Notes: generated by a model from the letters alone, not told the origin. Counted from the stretch's first letter, positions 45,404 to 56,339 are shown. The stretch: DNA of 64,000 nt from Maratus speciosus (GCA_963932465.1 OZ010786.1:596863038-596927037), one strand, 5' to 3'. Numbers and translations: made by a program.

Positions 45404-45695
45404 TTGGGGCCTCCGCGGCCGAGTGGTTAAGGCTCCACGCCGCTAATCGCTTGAGAGCGTAGGAGGTCTGCGGGTTCGACTCCCGCTGGCTCCGTTGCAC
45501 ACTCTTTGTGGAGCTCCCGGTTGTATTTCTCTGGTTTTGTAAATTCCCTTGTGCCTATCCCGTCCTTGTATGAAATGGAAAAAGGAAACAAAAATTGTGG
45601 TTTGGGTTTGTGTGTAATAAGGATCATTCGAGGCGAACAGCCGTAGTTGTCATAGGCCCCAAAGCAATCTCCACTAGTTGGACTTCAAAGTCATT
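45404..45695 (+). mobile_element. tRNA-Ser-derived SINE with 11-bp duplication
   Basis: The head (45409-45495) is a class II tRNA-like sequence: GGCCGAGTGGTTAAGGC (A box), an anticodon-loop-like CCGCTAA, a long variable arm and GGGTTCGACTCCCGC (perfect B box). It most resembles tRNA-Ser(GCT), but the anticodon and acceptor stems do not pair, so it is not a tRNA gene. A body of ~200 bp follows. GTCGCCAGTTA is duplicated at 45393-45403 and 45696-45706, the mark of LINE-mediated insertion. Polymerase III would start from the internal boxes. Confidence 0.82.
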
Positions 45696-45935
45696 GTCGC
45701 CAGTTACAATTTTGCATGTAAACATTTGCACTCTCTATTTGAGGTTCTACCCTAAGTGATCTTATCAAAGAACTTACTCATTTCATTTTTGCTATGGCAT
45801 CATTTTCATCCTCTAAAGCCCTTTGAGATGCGTTTCTCAATCTCAGTAACAATGGAATGAAAAAAACATTGGAATGTAACAGTTTTATGAGTAAAAATGC
45901 GTTAATTTAAAACGTGATGTCATTTTTTGTTTTAA

Positions 45936-46616
45936 CCCGAGTTTGCTCGTGCTGAGTATATCACACCCAGTGCTGCTTTTTTGCAATTTTTTTCTCTAAC
46001 CTTTCTTCAGAAATGGGTGAGTCTTTGTGTAGCTGCCTCGAAGGTCATAATCTTAGAGGGGGAAGAGCTTTTAAATAATTTGAAATATAGATCTATCGTA
46101 ATCGCCACATATGGGTATCTCACACCCAGCGCGAGCATTTCTGTAACAGCTCGGAGTACAGATAGACGCAGGAAAGTTGCAGAATAAATGTAAATAACAT
46201 TTTTAATATATCTTTAAAACTATATTACAACAGATAATACGTATAATTTATACAACATATATAAACATTTTTAATATATCTTTAAAACTCCCTTCCTTTT
46301 CTCAGTGTTTTATGTTTTATGTAGATTTTAAGGTAAACATATTGGAAGAAACCGCCATGGGTATGACATACCCAGAGCGAGTAAAATCGGCAGTTTTTCT
46401 TGCGCGTGCATTCAATATAGATAGACGCAACGAATGTACAAAATAAATGTAAGTAATATGTTTAATATCTGTTTAAAACTCTATTATCCCTTCTTTTTTT
46501 CTAGTGTTTTATGTTTTATATAGATTTTTTGGTAAAAAATTGGAAGAAACCACCATGGGTATGACATACCCACCGCGAATAATCCCGTTCGTTTTACTCG
46601 CACGTGTAATGCCGGG
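45936..46616. mobile_element. Compound TTAA MITE with internal ~205-bp tandem units
   Basis: Flanked by TTAA (45932-45935, 46617-46620). Ends CCCGAGTTTGCTCGTG and CCCGGCATTACACGTG are inverted. The palindrome GGGTATGACATACCC occurs at 46360-46374 and 46557-46571, with degraded copies near 45954 and 46113, each within a repeated unit (AGATAGACGCA ... AAATAAATGTAA ... GTGTTTTATGTTTTAT ... GGAAGAAACC(G/A)CCATG). Confidence 0.65.
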
Positions 46617-46889
46617 TTAAAAAAGTTATTTTTAATTGTAAACGAAAATGGCATCCGTAATGATATGATAATTCCCATTGTTTCCCTTCTCTCTTTAACA
46701 ATGGAAGTAACATAATTGCCACCAATGTAAAGAAATTTCATAAAAGACTTTTAAAATTAAAATTAAAATATAAAAATGGGATTGTTTAAAAAATAGCGAG
46801 TGCGGGTACAATTACAAATAGCTTTCATTTAAAAAAATAATTATCAAAATCGGTTAAAGCTCAGGCCAGATGTCTATAAAAACAGACTT

Positions 46890-47235
46890 GTCTTTTAAAT
46901 ATACAGATCTTTTAAATATATAGATTGGTGCTTTTATAAAAGATTGTAGAATAAATTTCTTTAAAATACTGCGAAAAGTTTATTTTATAATAAAAATCAA
47001 TGATGCAGTTATATATTTTATTTCCGCCGTTATTTTTTTAAATTGAGATTTCACTTTGAAAAAATGAATGAATAATTCATCTGTGGAAATCATTAATGCA
47101 ATAACAAGAACAACAACAATGTATCAATGTTTTGATTACTTTTATAAATTGTCGATTCCACTTCAGCTGTTTATAATTCAAACAAAAAAAGTTTCTATAA
47201 TCGAAACATAAGGATTTTCACGTAAAGTAAATAAA
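46890..47235. repeat. Diverged partial copy of the ~835-bp tandem unit
   Basis: AAAAGATTGTA, GTTTATTTTATAA, TTTTTTTAAATTGAGAT, GAATGAATAATTCA and CTTCAGCTGTTTATAATTCA match the junction between units at 42440-42670 and 43270-43500. Confidence 0.6.
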
Positions 47236-47264
47236 TCCTTTTAAATCGCGTCAGCGTTGACAAA

Positions 47265-47490
47265 TCTGGAGTATTTTTATTGAAAAATTCCATATTCACA
47301 TCAGAAAGTTTTCATTGTAATTTAATTCGATTTAATTTAATTTAATTTACTATTACACCTTGCCCCAGTATTTGTTTATCGATATTAATTATTTTTAAAA
47401 AGAAAAATACTTATTCAATCTTTCTGGTGAGAATTTGATATTTTTGAACAAAAAAAATCGCCATTTGATGCAAATTTGGCGATATAAGTA
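47265..47490. repeat. Inverted pair of a dispersed motif
   Basis: The left half ACAAATCTGGAGTATTTTTA ... CACATCAGAAAG and the inverted right half CTTTCTGGTGAGAATTTGAT ... CAAATTTGGCG are two copies of the motif also found at 10007, 23629 and 38095. A (TTTAA)n run lies between. Confidence 0.5.
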
Positions 47491-48590
47491 TAAAACTTTG
47501 TATCTTATTATTGGACACTTTTTGAAGCCATAATTTCCAACAAACTTTAATAAAACTTAGTGTAAATGCTCTACACTTATCCTTCTAAAATAATAACATC
47601 AGTTGTAACCGTAAATGTTTATTTATAAGAAGCCAAATTATCCCACAAATCCACAAAGATATATTAATCTCAGAAGAAACAAACAATTTCAGACTTTCTT
47701 TTAAAAAAGAAGAATATATTTTACTTTAAAACTTTAACTAACGAATGAAACTAATACTATTTCAATTGTATGTCTAATGATCGAATATAATTAATTATGA
47801 ATGACAAAAGGATAAATATCTTCATTACAATATGAGAAACTGCAGAAAAGAAGTTCACATCTTCTTCAGCTGCATAAAAATCATAATCACTCTCGTCCAT
47901 GTGGTTTTAATGTCTTTTCTTCAAAAAATATTTTCGGGATATCGTGTTATTGATTTCAATGTCATTTTTTAATCCCAAGCAGGATATGTGATTTTAAAGT
48001 AAGAAAATGTTCCTGAGATAACAAGCCATAAACAGGAATTTCATAAATACTAGAAGTAGTTTCACTATCGAAAAACAAATCCTAATTAAATATGTTATAG
48101 ATAATAATATAAATTTTTTCAGTAACTTCAAATGCAATCATATTTAATAATTTTAAAGCGTATAATTTTTTTTAAAAATTATTTATAAAATAATCATTTA
48201 TATAAAATCTACATAAATGCCAGTATGGAGAAACCATGATGGCCGCATCAATTTCTGACCAAAAGCAAAATATTTCATGCATTACCCGCTAGAGGACTGC
48301 TCATATTCTTTCAAAACTTGGGTATCCGGATTCACCTCACTGTACGGTTTCACCCTACTTTCACCTGACAGTTGTATAAGGTTTTATGTAAGGGTTATAC
48401 TGTTATACATGATTTTTTAAGTTTAAAAAAAACAACAAAAAAAACACACTTTAAATTCAAGTCGCTAGCACGATTCTGTTTCCTTAACGATATTGAAAGA
48501 AAAATACTACTATATTTAAAACTCTTAAATAGTGCTTAAACATTTAAAAATATTTCAGGTTAGTTTTACACCGTACGCACTAAAATTGGG
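47491..48590. other. AT-rich stretch without recognised features
   Basis: No gene, inverted repeat or element end was recognised. Confidence 0.45.
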
Positions 48591-48593
48591 AAA

Positions 48594-49015
48594 AGTGAAA
48601 AGTTCACTCTTTGAAAGAGTGACAAGAACTTTCACTCTTTTTGGAGTGAATTTTATAAAAATACACTCCTTAAAGAGTGGAATTTTCCACTCCCTTGAAA
48701 GGAGTAAAACGTTTCACTCCATTGTCGAGTGTGAAATATGTTACTCCGTTGTAGAGAGTGAAATATCTCACTCCGCAGACGAGAGTGAAAGCCTGGCATT
48801 AGACACTTAAAAAAAAATTCCGTACAACTTTGAACCAATATATGGAGTAAAATAATGAAAAGCACCAAAATATGTCACTTTTTAATTTTCAAAAACTCCA
48901 TTCCATAATGTAACCTTGGAAATTACGGTGATTTGGTACTAAAACGCACTCATTTTCAAGATTGAGTAGTCACTCCTCTGAAAGAGCGACTATTCACTCA
49001 AAGCAGGAGTGAGTA
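48594..49015. repeat. Run of GAGTG hairpins
   Basis: Seven successive short hairpins at ~25-30-bp spacing, each of the form (T)CACTC-N-GAGTG: CACTCTTTGAAAGAGTG (48604), CACTCTTTTTGGAGTG, CACTCCTTAAAGAGTG, CACTCCCTTGAAAGGAGT, CACTCCATTGTCGAGTG, TACTCCGTTGTAGAGAGTG and CACTCCGCAGACGAGAGTG. Between them are AAAANNTTT-type links. A looser group follows at 48950-49015. Not coding in any consistent frame. Confidence 0.75.
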
Positions 49016-49039
49016 TTGTATGGGCATTACTATCAGCCA

Positions 49040-50420
49040 ATCAGAACATTCTTGTCTACGACGCATTTTTAAGACAGGAGAAAGACATGTTAGAATTACA
49101 GTATACGGATATTATTAACGTGATTATTTATGGAACTATTTATTTTCATATAAAATTAAATGTAATTAATCCATAAAAGATACAGAATAATAGAACATTC
49201 TCAAAGAGCATTCGAAACACTTTTGCGGTTTCATACTAACATTTTTCTATTACTGTTAAGTCAGTTTTCCCGATCGTGTTAAAAGTATTTCAAAGTTGAG
49301 TCATATATACATGGCTTGCATTATTATTTATACTCCCATCTATTAAAGTCTGTCATGCCTGATAATTATACACAGTGAAGTTCATAGTATTAACACTAGA
49401 ACGTCCGAAAATTTACCCATCTTTAATAAGAACATTTTAACATCAGAAATTTTAATTAAAATTATTTCACTAATTTATTTAACTGAGTTTTCTCCATTTT
49501 GAATCTAATTGAGTTTACGAAATAAATTCGGGTTCGAATCGACATTGTATCATTTGATAGGTGTCAAATTGACACTAGCTGGGCTTTCTAGTGTTACATA
49601 AAGAGTATCTCATTTGAGCCGATACAGTTCAAATCAAAGGGTAACACTGAAAAAGTCCAAAGGAAGAAATGAGATTTCTGGAATATAGATAGTTTTGGTC
49701 CGGCCGAATTTTTAGCAGCATTTTCGCCGAAAACGAATTTTCGGCACAAAGGGACGAAATTTGTATTTTGCGAAATTTGGGACGAAAAGAAAACCCAATT
49801 TTCTGTCGATTTCTAATTGTAAATATTCGTATTACTGATCAGTTAATCACAACAGCAAGTCGACGACGCTTTTTTAAGATAAGAGAAAGGCGTCCGTCAT
49901 TTCAGGATTAAAACATACGGATATTGTTAAAATGATTCTTTATGGAACGTAAATGTAAGTCTTATTTAATTTTAATCTTTTATTCCTTTGGTTTTATATG
50001 TTATGATCATGTGTTAAATAGTTTTATGTTATCTAGAAAAAGATTGAGTTGGAATTGTTTTCCTTTGAGATTTGTTGAACTTATTTTGATGATTTCTGAT
50101 TATAAACGCTTACAGTATTTATCGTTATTATTGTTGTTGTTTAATAGTACAATTATAAAATAATAATTATTATTTTTAGTGATTTTCCAGTTTGTATAGT
50201 TATTTCTTTTTAAATTGTACGTAAGCATTTTTCTACAGTTTATGATTTTAACCAAAAAATTTAATTATAGACATTCTGAAACAGTTATTCAATTTTCTTC
50301 TACTGTAAACTCATTTTCTAGCTTTATGATACACGTAATTATTGGCATTAAAAAATAAAAGATTAAGCATAAGTGTTTTTCATGCCTGATAGGAAGTTTA
50401 TAGATTAAACTGCTTTAGTA
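49040..50420. repeat. Diverged duplication (49040-49390 and 49855-50420)
   Basis: Shared landmarks are CTTGTCTACGACGCATTTTT / AAGTCGACGACGCTTTTTTA, then AGA(C/T)A(G/A)GAGAAAG, ATACGGATATT and TCATGCCTGATA. A TTAA MITE (49394-49593) sits at the end of the first copy. Confidence 0.5.
49394..49593. mobile_element. TTAA MITE (200 bp), CACTAGAA family, copy 2
   Basis: Left TTAA is intact; the right one reads TTAC. Ends CACTAGAACGTCCG and CACTAGAAAGCCCAG. The palindrome GTGTCAAATTGACAC lies 18 bp from the right end (49561-49575). Related to 20857. Confidence 0.7.
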
Positions 50421-50774
50421 TATATGTTTTAATGTTTATAGTATCACTTATGTAATATAAGATTGAATATATTTTAAAGAGATAAATAACTATTTTCAAC
50501 ATTAAAAGTGTTTTTCAAACAATAAGAACAGTACGTATGAGTGCTGTTTTTTTAATAACTTTTTCTAAATATTGGCTTTTTTAAGAGGGGAAATCAACGA
50601 AATTTTCACCAATCCAAAATCCGAAAACAATGGGTATTACTCATGTTTATATTTCTTTCTGGAATTTTAGCGAACTTAAAAATCCTTCATTAAAATTGCA
50701 AAATGTGGATGAACTAAAATCACACATATAATTGATGAAATTAAATATGTGACGGATATCATTTAGGTGTAAAG
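50160..50774. other. AT-rich stretch without recognised features
   Basis: Apart from the tail of the duplication at 49855-50420, nothing was recognised. Confidence 0.4.
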
Positions 50775-50778
50775 TTAA

Positions 50779-51029
50779 CCTTTTGAAGTACGATAGTTTA
50801 TATTCTTTATACCACTTAATTTTAATTCAAATTGCCAAATGGCACCCAGAATTTTTAAATAACATTTTGAAGAAATAATATATATTTTTTTAAATTTAAA
50901 TAAAAATTAAATTAAATAAAATTTTTGACGAATTATTTTATTTATTCTCAAATCAATTTTTTCGTAATTTCTGAGGTCGTTCAATCATATTATTTTATTA
51001 GCAACTGAAATACTTTGCCCCTGAAAGAC
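50779..51029. mobile_element. TTAA MITE (251 bp), CCCCTTGAAGGG family
   Basis: Flanked by TTAA. Interior ACCACTTAATTTTAATTCAA ... TGGCACC ... TTTGCCCCTGAAAGA as in 45151. It is longer because of an internal (TAAAT)n expansion. Confidence 0.65.
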
Positions 51030-51569
51030 TTAAATATTGAATAAATGTTTTGTGTGGATCCAAAAGTTCAAATAGATTTATTTTATGGCCAAAAACATAA
51101 AATAAATAAAAAATCTGTAACCTGTGAGTTTCAAATTCTCACTGTATAGACTTATTATTATATTATTACTATTTAATATGATTTAGCATTATAGCGTACA
51201 GCGCAGTCTATGCTGAATAACATTATATAACAGGACAAATGCATTAAATTCTACACTAAGATTTTTCTAGTCAAATATAAAAGCGTTTAATCTTCTACAA
51301 ATCTATATAAAATCACTTCGAGAAAAATTGGTATAAATTCGCATAAATTTTACAGCTATTTTTTGCTCAAATACTTCTCATATTTTTCTCTCAGTATTAG
51401 AATAGTATTTTTCATTATCATCTTTATCATAATGCATTTTTCAATGTCATCTTTATCATATTGCCATTTTTCATTGTCATCTTTATCATAAAACAATTTA
51501 TTTTATCGACGTTTTAGAGTTACAATGCCACGCTGAAGAGTTCTAAAAATCACTATGAATTTCACGATT

Positions 51570-51602
51570 CATATATATATATATATATATTATATATACC
51601 AG
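51570..51602. repeat. (AT)n microsatellite
   Basis: ATATATATAT tract of about 30 bp. Confidence 0.8.
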
Positions 51603-52041
51603 TGGACTTCCCAAAGAATAAAATATTTCTGTGGAATATTTCACGGCATGTGGGATATAAATTACAGTTGAGGAAAGTTGTCGATTTGCATTATTTTAAA
51701 CAGAGTTAGAATTCATTCAATTCCATAACCCATAAAAAGGATTTTTATAGGGAATAGAATAAAAAGAATTGATTTTTTAAAAAGATAGATTAGTAAGAAT
51801 CGATTTTTAAAAGGAATGGAATAAAAGGAATGGATTTAAAAAAAAAGATTAGTAAAAATTGATTTAAATTTTCAAGGTTCAATACGCGATTTGATTTTCA
51901 ACGAGAGTGAGATGAATATAAAAATATTACAAATCAATAATACATACTGGACAATTGCACCATAAAGTATAATAAATAAAGCCACAATATTTCTTAATGG
52001 TACACAAAATATGAACTTTAATAAGCTAACAGTTGATTTCT

Positions 52042-52074
52042 GCGTTTCGAGCTGTTTCTACAGCCGTCTTCAGG
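52042..52074 (-). ncRNA. Hammerhead-like core, left arm
   Basis: In reverse complement: CTGAAGA, stem CGGCTGT-AGAA-ACAGCTC, then GAAACG. The CUGANGA and GAAA boxes and a well-paired stem II are present. Stems I and III were not resolved. Penelope-like elements are known to carry hammerhead ribozymes; assignment here is inference. Confidence 0.35.
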
Positions 52075-52277
52075 AAAATATGATGGTAAAAAGGCTCAAA
52101 GTTCAGAGACGCAAGCTTCCTGTGCAAGAAATGTCAGTTCATTAATAATTATTTATTTTCACTAGATGGCAACCCTACATTTTTGGTATTCAAATCATTG
52201 GTCAAGTTTCGACTAATTATTTCTTGCACAGGAAGCTTTCGTCTCTGAACTTTGAGCCTTTTTACCATCATATTTTC

Positions 52278-52309
52278 CTGACGATGGCTGTAGAAACAGC
52301 TCGAAACGT
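52278..52309 (+). ncRNA. Hammerhead-like core, right arm
   Basis: CTGACGA, stem TGGCTGT-AGAA-ACAGCTC, then GAAACG, nearly identical to the core in the other arm. Confidence 0.35.
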
Positions 52310-52389
52310 AGAAATCAACTGTTATCTTATTAAAGTTCGTATTTTGTGTACCATTAAGTAATATTGTGTCTTTATTTATTATATTAGAA

Positions 52390-53365
52390 ATCACTTTACA
52401 ATTTAAATCTAATATGAAATATATTCTAAGTACTAGTTGCTGTGTCATTTTATTAGATCAAATTCGCAAATAAAAGTTCTGGATAATAGCTTGAAAATAT
52501 AAAAAAAATGTAATGAAAATAAATGAAAGCGAAGATTTGGGATTTACGGAGAAACTTTTAATATAGAGTATATTTTATTTTTAGTCCTTTCTCACATTTA
52601 CCTAAATCATTTAATTAGTCTCATAAAGGATATTCTGTAAAAAGCGTTATTTGAAACAAGCAGAAAAAAAAATGTGGAGTCTCATGCGATTTTCAATATA
52701 AAATATTATGAGATGAATACTAATTAGCTTTATGTTGAAAATGTATTTAATTAGCAAAATTAGTTCTAAAAGGATACTTTAAGAGGTGAAAGTTTTTTTA
52801 AAGATAATATTTCATACTTTTTAAACAGGTTGTTAATCATTAAATTTTGGAAACATCACGTTCAAACTAAATAAATTTTGTAGTAATATAAGACTTTCCT
52901 TGATAAAAATATTATCTTTATTTCGCAAAAATTCACATTTTTCACACATTCACAAGATTTGTGTAAGTTAGTAATAGTTCTGCTGACACAGAATACGACT
53001 TGTGGTAGGATTACTGTGTTTTCAAAGCTCAGTCACATATCACCTTATACGCTAATGTTCCAGGGTATAATAAATTCTTAAGTAGATCAAACTATTTTGG
53101 GGTGAAACGTACCAGTATTTGTTTCAGAGATACCTAATTAGACGAAGGTACTTTCGCGCACTGGCGGAATTTCCCAAAATCCGAAGACAAGAAATAAAAT
53201 TTACACTACTTTTTCAATACGCAACTTTGCATACTTGTATATAAATAGTAAGTTCACCTTTACTTCGGAAAGTATAAGCAGTACGGTTTATTTTAACTAA
53301 TACCATTGTAATACAAATGTAAATAAGTACGAGTAATAAGCCAAACTTACATCCACTAATAACCA
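52390..53365. other. AT-rich stretch without recognised features
   Basis: No coding sequence or element terminus was recognised. Confidence 0.4.
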
Positions 53366-53561
53366 TATCACAATATTAAAATATATATTTGTTGAAAAGA
53401 CTTTATAAAAACACATTAAATGTAAATTAAATAATTTTCTTTTATACATTCTGAAGACGACTCAGTAAAAGAGTTGAAACATGTAAATATAGATTTTTAA
53501 CTTACTTTTAATGTGTTTTTATAACGTCTTTTAAGCAAATATATATTTTAATATTGTGATA
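53366..53561. repeat. Foldback with hammerhead-like core in its loop
   Basis: Arms of ~60 bp (53366-53424 and 53502-53561) are near-perfect inverses: TATCACAATATTAAAATATA and AAAAACACATTAAATGTAA. The loop holds CTGAAGA, stem CGACTC-AGTAAAA-GAGTTG, then AAACATG (53451-53482). It is the same layout as the motif at 52042/52278. Confidence 0.65.
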
Positions 53562-53927
53562 CCATTGTAATAATGAACATTTTAAAAATTATTTATCTTC
53601 GTTGTCTTAAACAATGCACTAATAATTAAACTTTTTGGGAGATAATCTTTAGTATCTTATGATGAACACTAATTCATGAAATATGTATCAGTAGATTTTC
53701 CTCGTAAGCATTTCGAATTTTAGAGAAAAAACACACAAGAGAATTTTTGGTATGAAATCGAAAATTTTTGAATTCAAAATAGAAATAGAAATAGAAATTT
53801 TTTGAAATAGAAATGGAGTTTTTGGTTGATTCCACTGGCGGTAGAGGGCAGTAAGTGACTGATCGCCGTTCAATACCATGCATTCAAGTAGAAGAAATCG
53901 TCATTTTTAATTGTGCTATCGTTCGTC

Positions 53928-55007
53928 ATGGAAGACTTTACATATGCCGAAAAAGCCGACATGCATTTCATGTAAGGTCTTTCAAATGGCAACGCCAGAG
54001 CTGCCCTACGAATGAATCAGGAGCAGTCTAGTCTCAGAAGAATGCCTGATCATAGAATGTTTCAGCGCTCACACAGTCAACTTTCTGAAACAGGTTCTTT
54101 CCACGTCACCAGACAAGAAACTGGGCGAGAAAGAGCCGTACGCAGTGCAAGCCTGGAACAAATTATTTTGAATTTTGTGAGCGAATGTCCAGAATCAAGT
54201 ACAAGAGCTGTTGCACAGAATTTAGGTGTGTGTCACCCGACCATTTGGAGAGTGTTAAATGAAAATCGATTTCATCCCTTCCGTTTTCAACGTGAACAAA
54301 CTTTGAATGCGGTTGACTATCGTCTGAGGTTGAACTTTTGCCAGTGGGTTTTGCAGCAACATGTATTCCAGCCAGACTTTACTACTCATATTCTATTTAC
54401 AGATGAGGCAGTATTTACACGCGAGGGTGTATTTAATGCGCATAATTTCCATCTTTGGGCTACCAATAATCCACATGCAACGCGGCCACATGCTTATCAA
54501 CAACGATTTTCGGTGAATTTGTGGCCGGGTATTCGTAATAATTATTTGATTGGCCCATACCTACTACTAAAGAGGTTGGATGGTCGCTGTTACCTTATTT
54601 TTTTGCAACAGGTTTTACCAGAACTGCTGCAAGATGTACCGATCGCCATGCGTAACCGGATGTGGTTTCAACATGATGGAGCGCCCGCGCACTTCACCAC
54701 TGATGTGCGCAGTTCCCTGAATGCCACTTTTGGGACGCGATGGATTGGGCGTGGTGAAACAGTTCCTTGGCACCGCGATCTCCCGATTTATGGAGCCTTG
54801 ATTTCTTTTTATGGGGACATCTCCTCTATGAGTCTTGTTTATGAGACTCCAGTTAACTCAGACGAAAATCTAGTATCTCGCACATCCGAAGCTGCTGCAC
54901 GTTTGCGGGAAATGCCTGACACCTTTAGAAGTGTACGCCAATCGTTCCATCGACGCTTAGAAGCATGTATCACAGTTGGTGGAGGCAATTTTGAACACTT
55001 ATTGTAA
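53928..55007 (+). pseudogene. IS630/Tc1-related transposase (DUF4817-type N-terminus), broken
   Basis: Start ATG at 53928 opens MEDFTYAEKADMHFM, then an in-frame TAA (53973-53975) where relatives have a tyrosine-type residue, then GLSNGNARAAL and the long open part from 54012 (331 codons). The N-terminus has a helix-turn-helix (TRAVAQNLGVCHPTIWRVL). The catalytic part has ILFTDEAVFTR (first Asp) and WFQHDGAPAHFT (second Asp). The third acidic site normally lies in SPDL-PLDFFLWGHL. Here that text is read one frame off (SPDLWSLDFFLWGHL in the +1 frame, about 54770-54825) and the main frame resumes at SLVYETPVN. Two compensating small indels therefore scramble about 20-25 residues, including the third catalytic residue. 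The C-terminus RRLEACITVGGGNFEHLL is intact. It would have catalysed DNA cut-and-paste; it cannot now. The downstream AACACCCTGTATA at 55370 looks like a terminal repeat; the matching left end was not found. Confidence 0.82.
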
Positions 55008-55429
55008 TATTATTGTATGCATTATTATTTACTTGTAAACTACGTTGTAAATAAATATTTTAACTTTTTTATTCATGTATTTCGTTTAATAAGTTTGCCA
55101 GTTTTGCGCATTTTTTAATTAAAAAATTTCGATTTTCTACCAAAAATTTTCAAAGAAGAATTTTATTGTTACGTAATTATGAAATGTCAAGAAAAGGATA
55201 GCATAAAAATTTTCTGGTATGAATGAGAAATATTGAAAATTAAAAAAGTGGCCTAATTGCCGCCCTGGTGTTTTTACCTTAATGCGTCACTTGGTCCCAT
55301 ACATTCCTATACAATAAATGATTATTATGTGTGCTCTACCTACCCTTAAAGTTTGTACCACGAGTTTAGTAACACCCTGTATATCATTATGAAAAGAGAC
55401 TGATATTTTACTGAGTCTAGACGAATTAA

Positions 55430-55642
55430 CACATTAACTGCATAAACTATAAGATACCTTTTCACTTCAACCTTTTTTGCGTTTGCCACCACAAATATTG
55501 AAAGGTAATCTTCGCTTTATTTAATGTTCCGACTTTCTGTTATTAATCAATTCATTTTTTTAATTCAAAAATAGTGGTATCATGTCGGTTAATTAAAATT
55601 TATTTTTAATTTTGCGAAAACGCAACACTAGCAGGCAATGGG
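55430..55642. mobile_element. TTAA MITE (213 bp)
   Basis: Flanked by TTAA (55426-55429, 55643-55646). Ends CACATTAACTGC and CCCATTGCCTGC are inverted repeats. A TTGCGTTT/CGCAA text is mirrored inside (TTTGCGTTTGCC ... TTTTGCGAAAACGCAA). Confidence 0.6.
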
Positions 55643-55674
55643 TTAATAAAGGTGTGTAATCTGACATTTACAAC

Positions 55675-56071
55675 CAGTGTTACCAGTCGGCTACTTTTCT
55701 TAAATTGAGATTTCTTGATAGGCACCACTTTTCTGAAATGGTAAAATTACCCTTGTTTTCGCCTTAATTAATATGTTATTAACCCTAGATCTACCGGGAA
55801 TTTTATTCAAGTTTTAATAAAACGTTCTACACCAGAATTTTTATTTAAAACTATTTAACTTATTTATTTACCTTATTTTTGTCTGGTTTATATACTTAGT
55901 TTATTTTAAAGAAATTTCTGGTTTGAATGAATATTTTGTACGCACCTGTCGGGTCCAATGGACCCGTCTGGTAGACGGAGGGTTAAATAAGACGAACTTT
56001 ACTATTTCAAAAAAAAAATTGTGCCAATCAAGGAATCTGAATTTGAAAAAAGTAGCCCACTGGCAACACTG
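55675..56071. mobile_element. hAT MITE with perfect 8-bp duplication
   Basis: CAGTGTTACCAGTCGGCTAC and, in reverse complement, CAGTGTTGCCAGTGGGCTAC form the ends. TTTACAAC is duplicated perfectly (55667-55674, 56072-56079). A 200-bp TTAA MITE is nested at 55783-55982. Confidence 0.88.
55783..55982. mobile_element. TTAA MITE (200 bp), GGGTCC-palindrome family, copy 2
   Basis: Flanked by TTAA. CCCTAGATCTACCGGG start. The palindrome GGGTCCAATGGACCC (55951-55965) lies 17 bp from the right end. Nearly identical in inverse to the copy at 62267. Nested in a hAT MITE. Confidence 0.85.
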
Positions 56072-56339
56072 TTTACAACATAATTAATTTTAATTGCGAT
56101 ATTTAATGCTGTTTTATTATTTAATTGTTTCGCTTAAAATATTCGCTCAGTGTCATCAATCCTCGAGACTTGGTAAAGTCATATTAAATGCAGCCGTTTT
56201 TCCTAGATTATATGTTATTTTTTACTATTGATAGTTACTATTTTCATTATTATTTATTAGTATCATTAAAATTATTAATATTATTTTTTATTATTAATCT
56301 TATATATTAGTTATCAGTTACTGGCGAATGCATCCGATG

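Larger units (their letters stand above)
51966..52385. repeat. Foldback with a hammerhead-like core in each arm
   Basis: Arms of ~170 bp (51966-52135 and 52215-52385) share GTACACAAAATATGAACTTT, TCAACTGTTA-type text and AGGCTCAAAGTTCAGAGACG. Both arms contain the sequence CCTGA(A/C)GA-hairpin-GAAACG. A 5' part of the right arm (TTTCTTGCACAGGAAGCTT) matches the left. Confidence 0.8.

Noticed and set aside
45409..45495. Functional tRNA-Ser gene
   Set aside because: A and B boxes are good, but the anticodon and acceptor stems do not pair, and a 200-bp body plus an 11-bp duplication show it is the head of a SINE.
48532..48810. 92-codon open frame across the GAGTG hairpins as a Ser/Glu repeat protein
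   Set aside because: The frame follows from stop-poor hairpin text; the opposite strand is also open and hairpin spacing is not a multiple of three.
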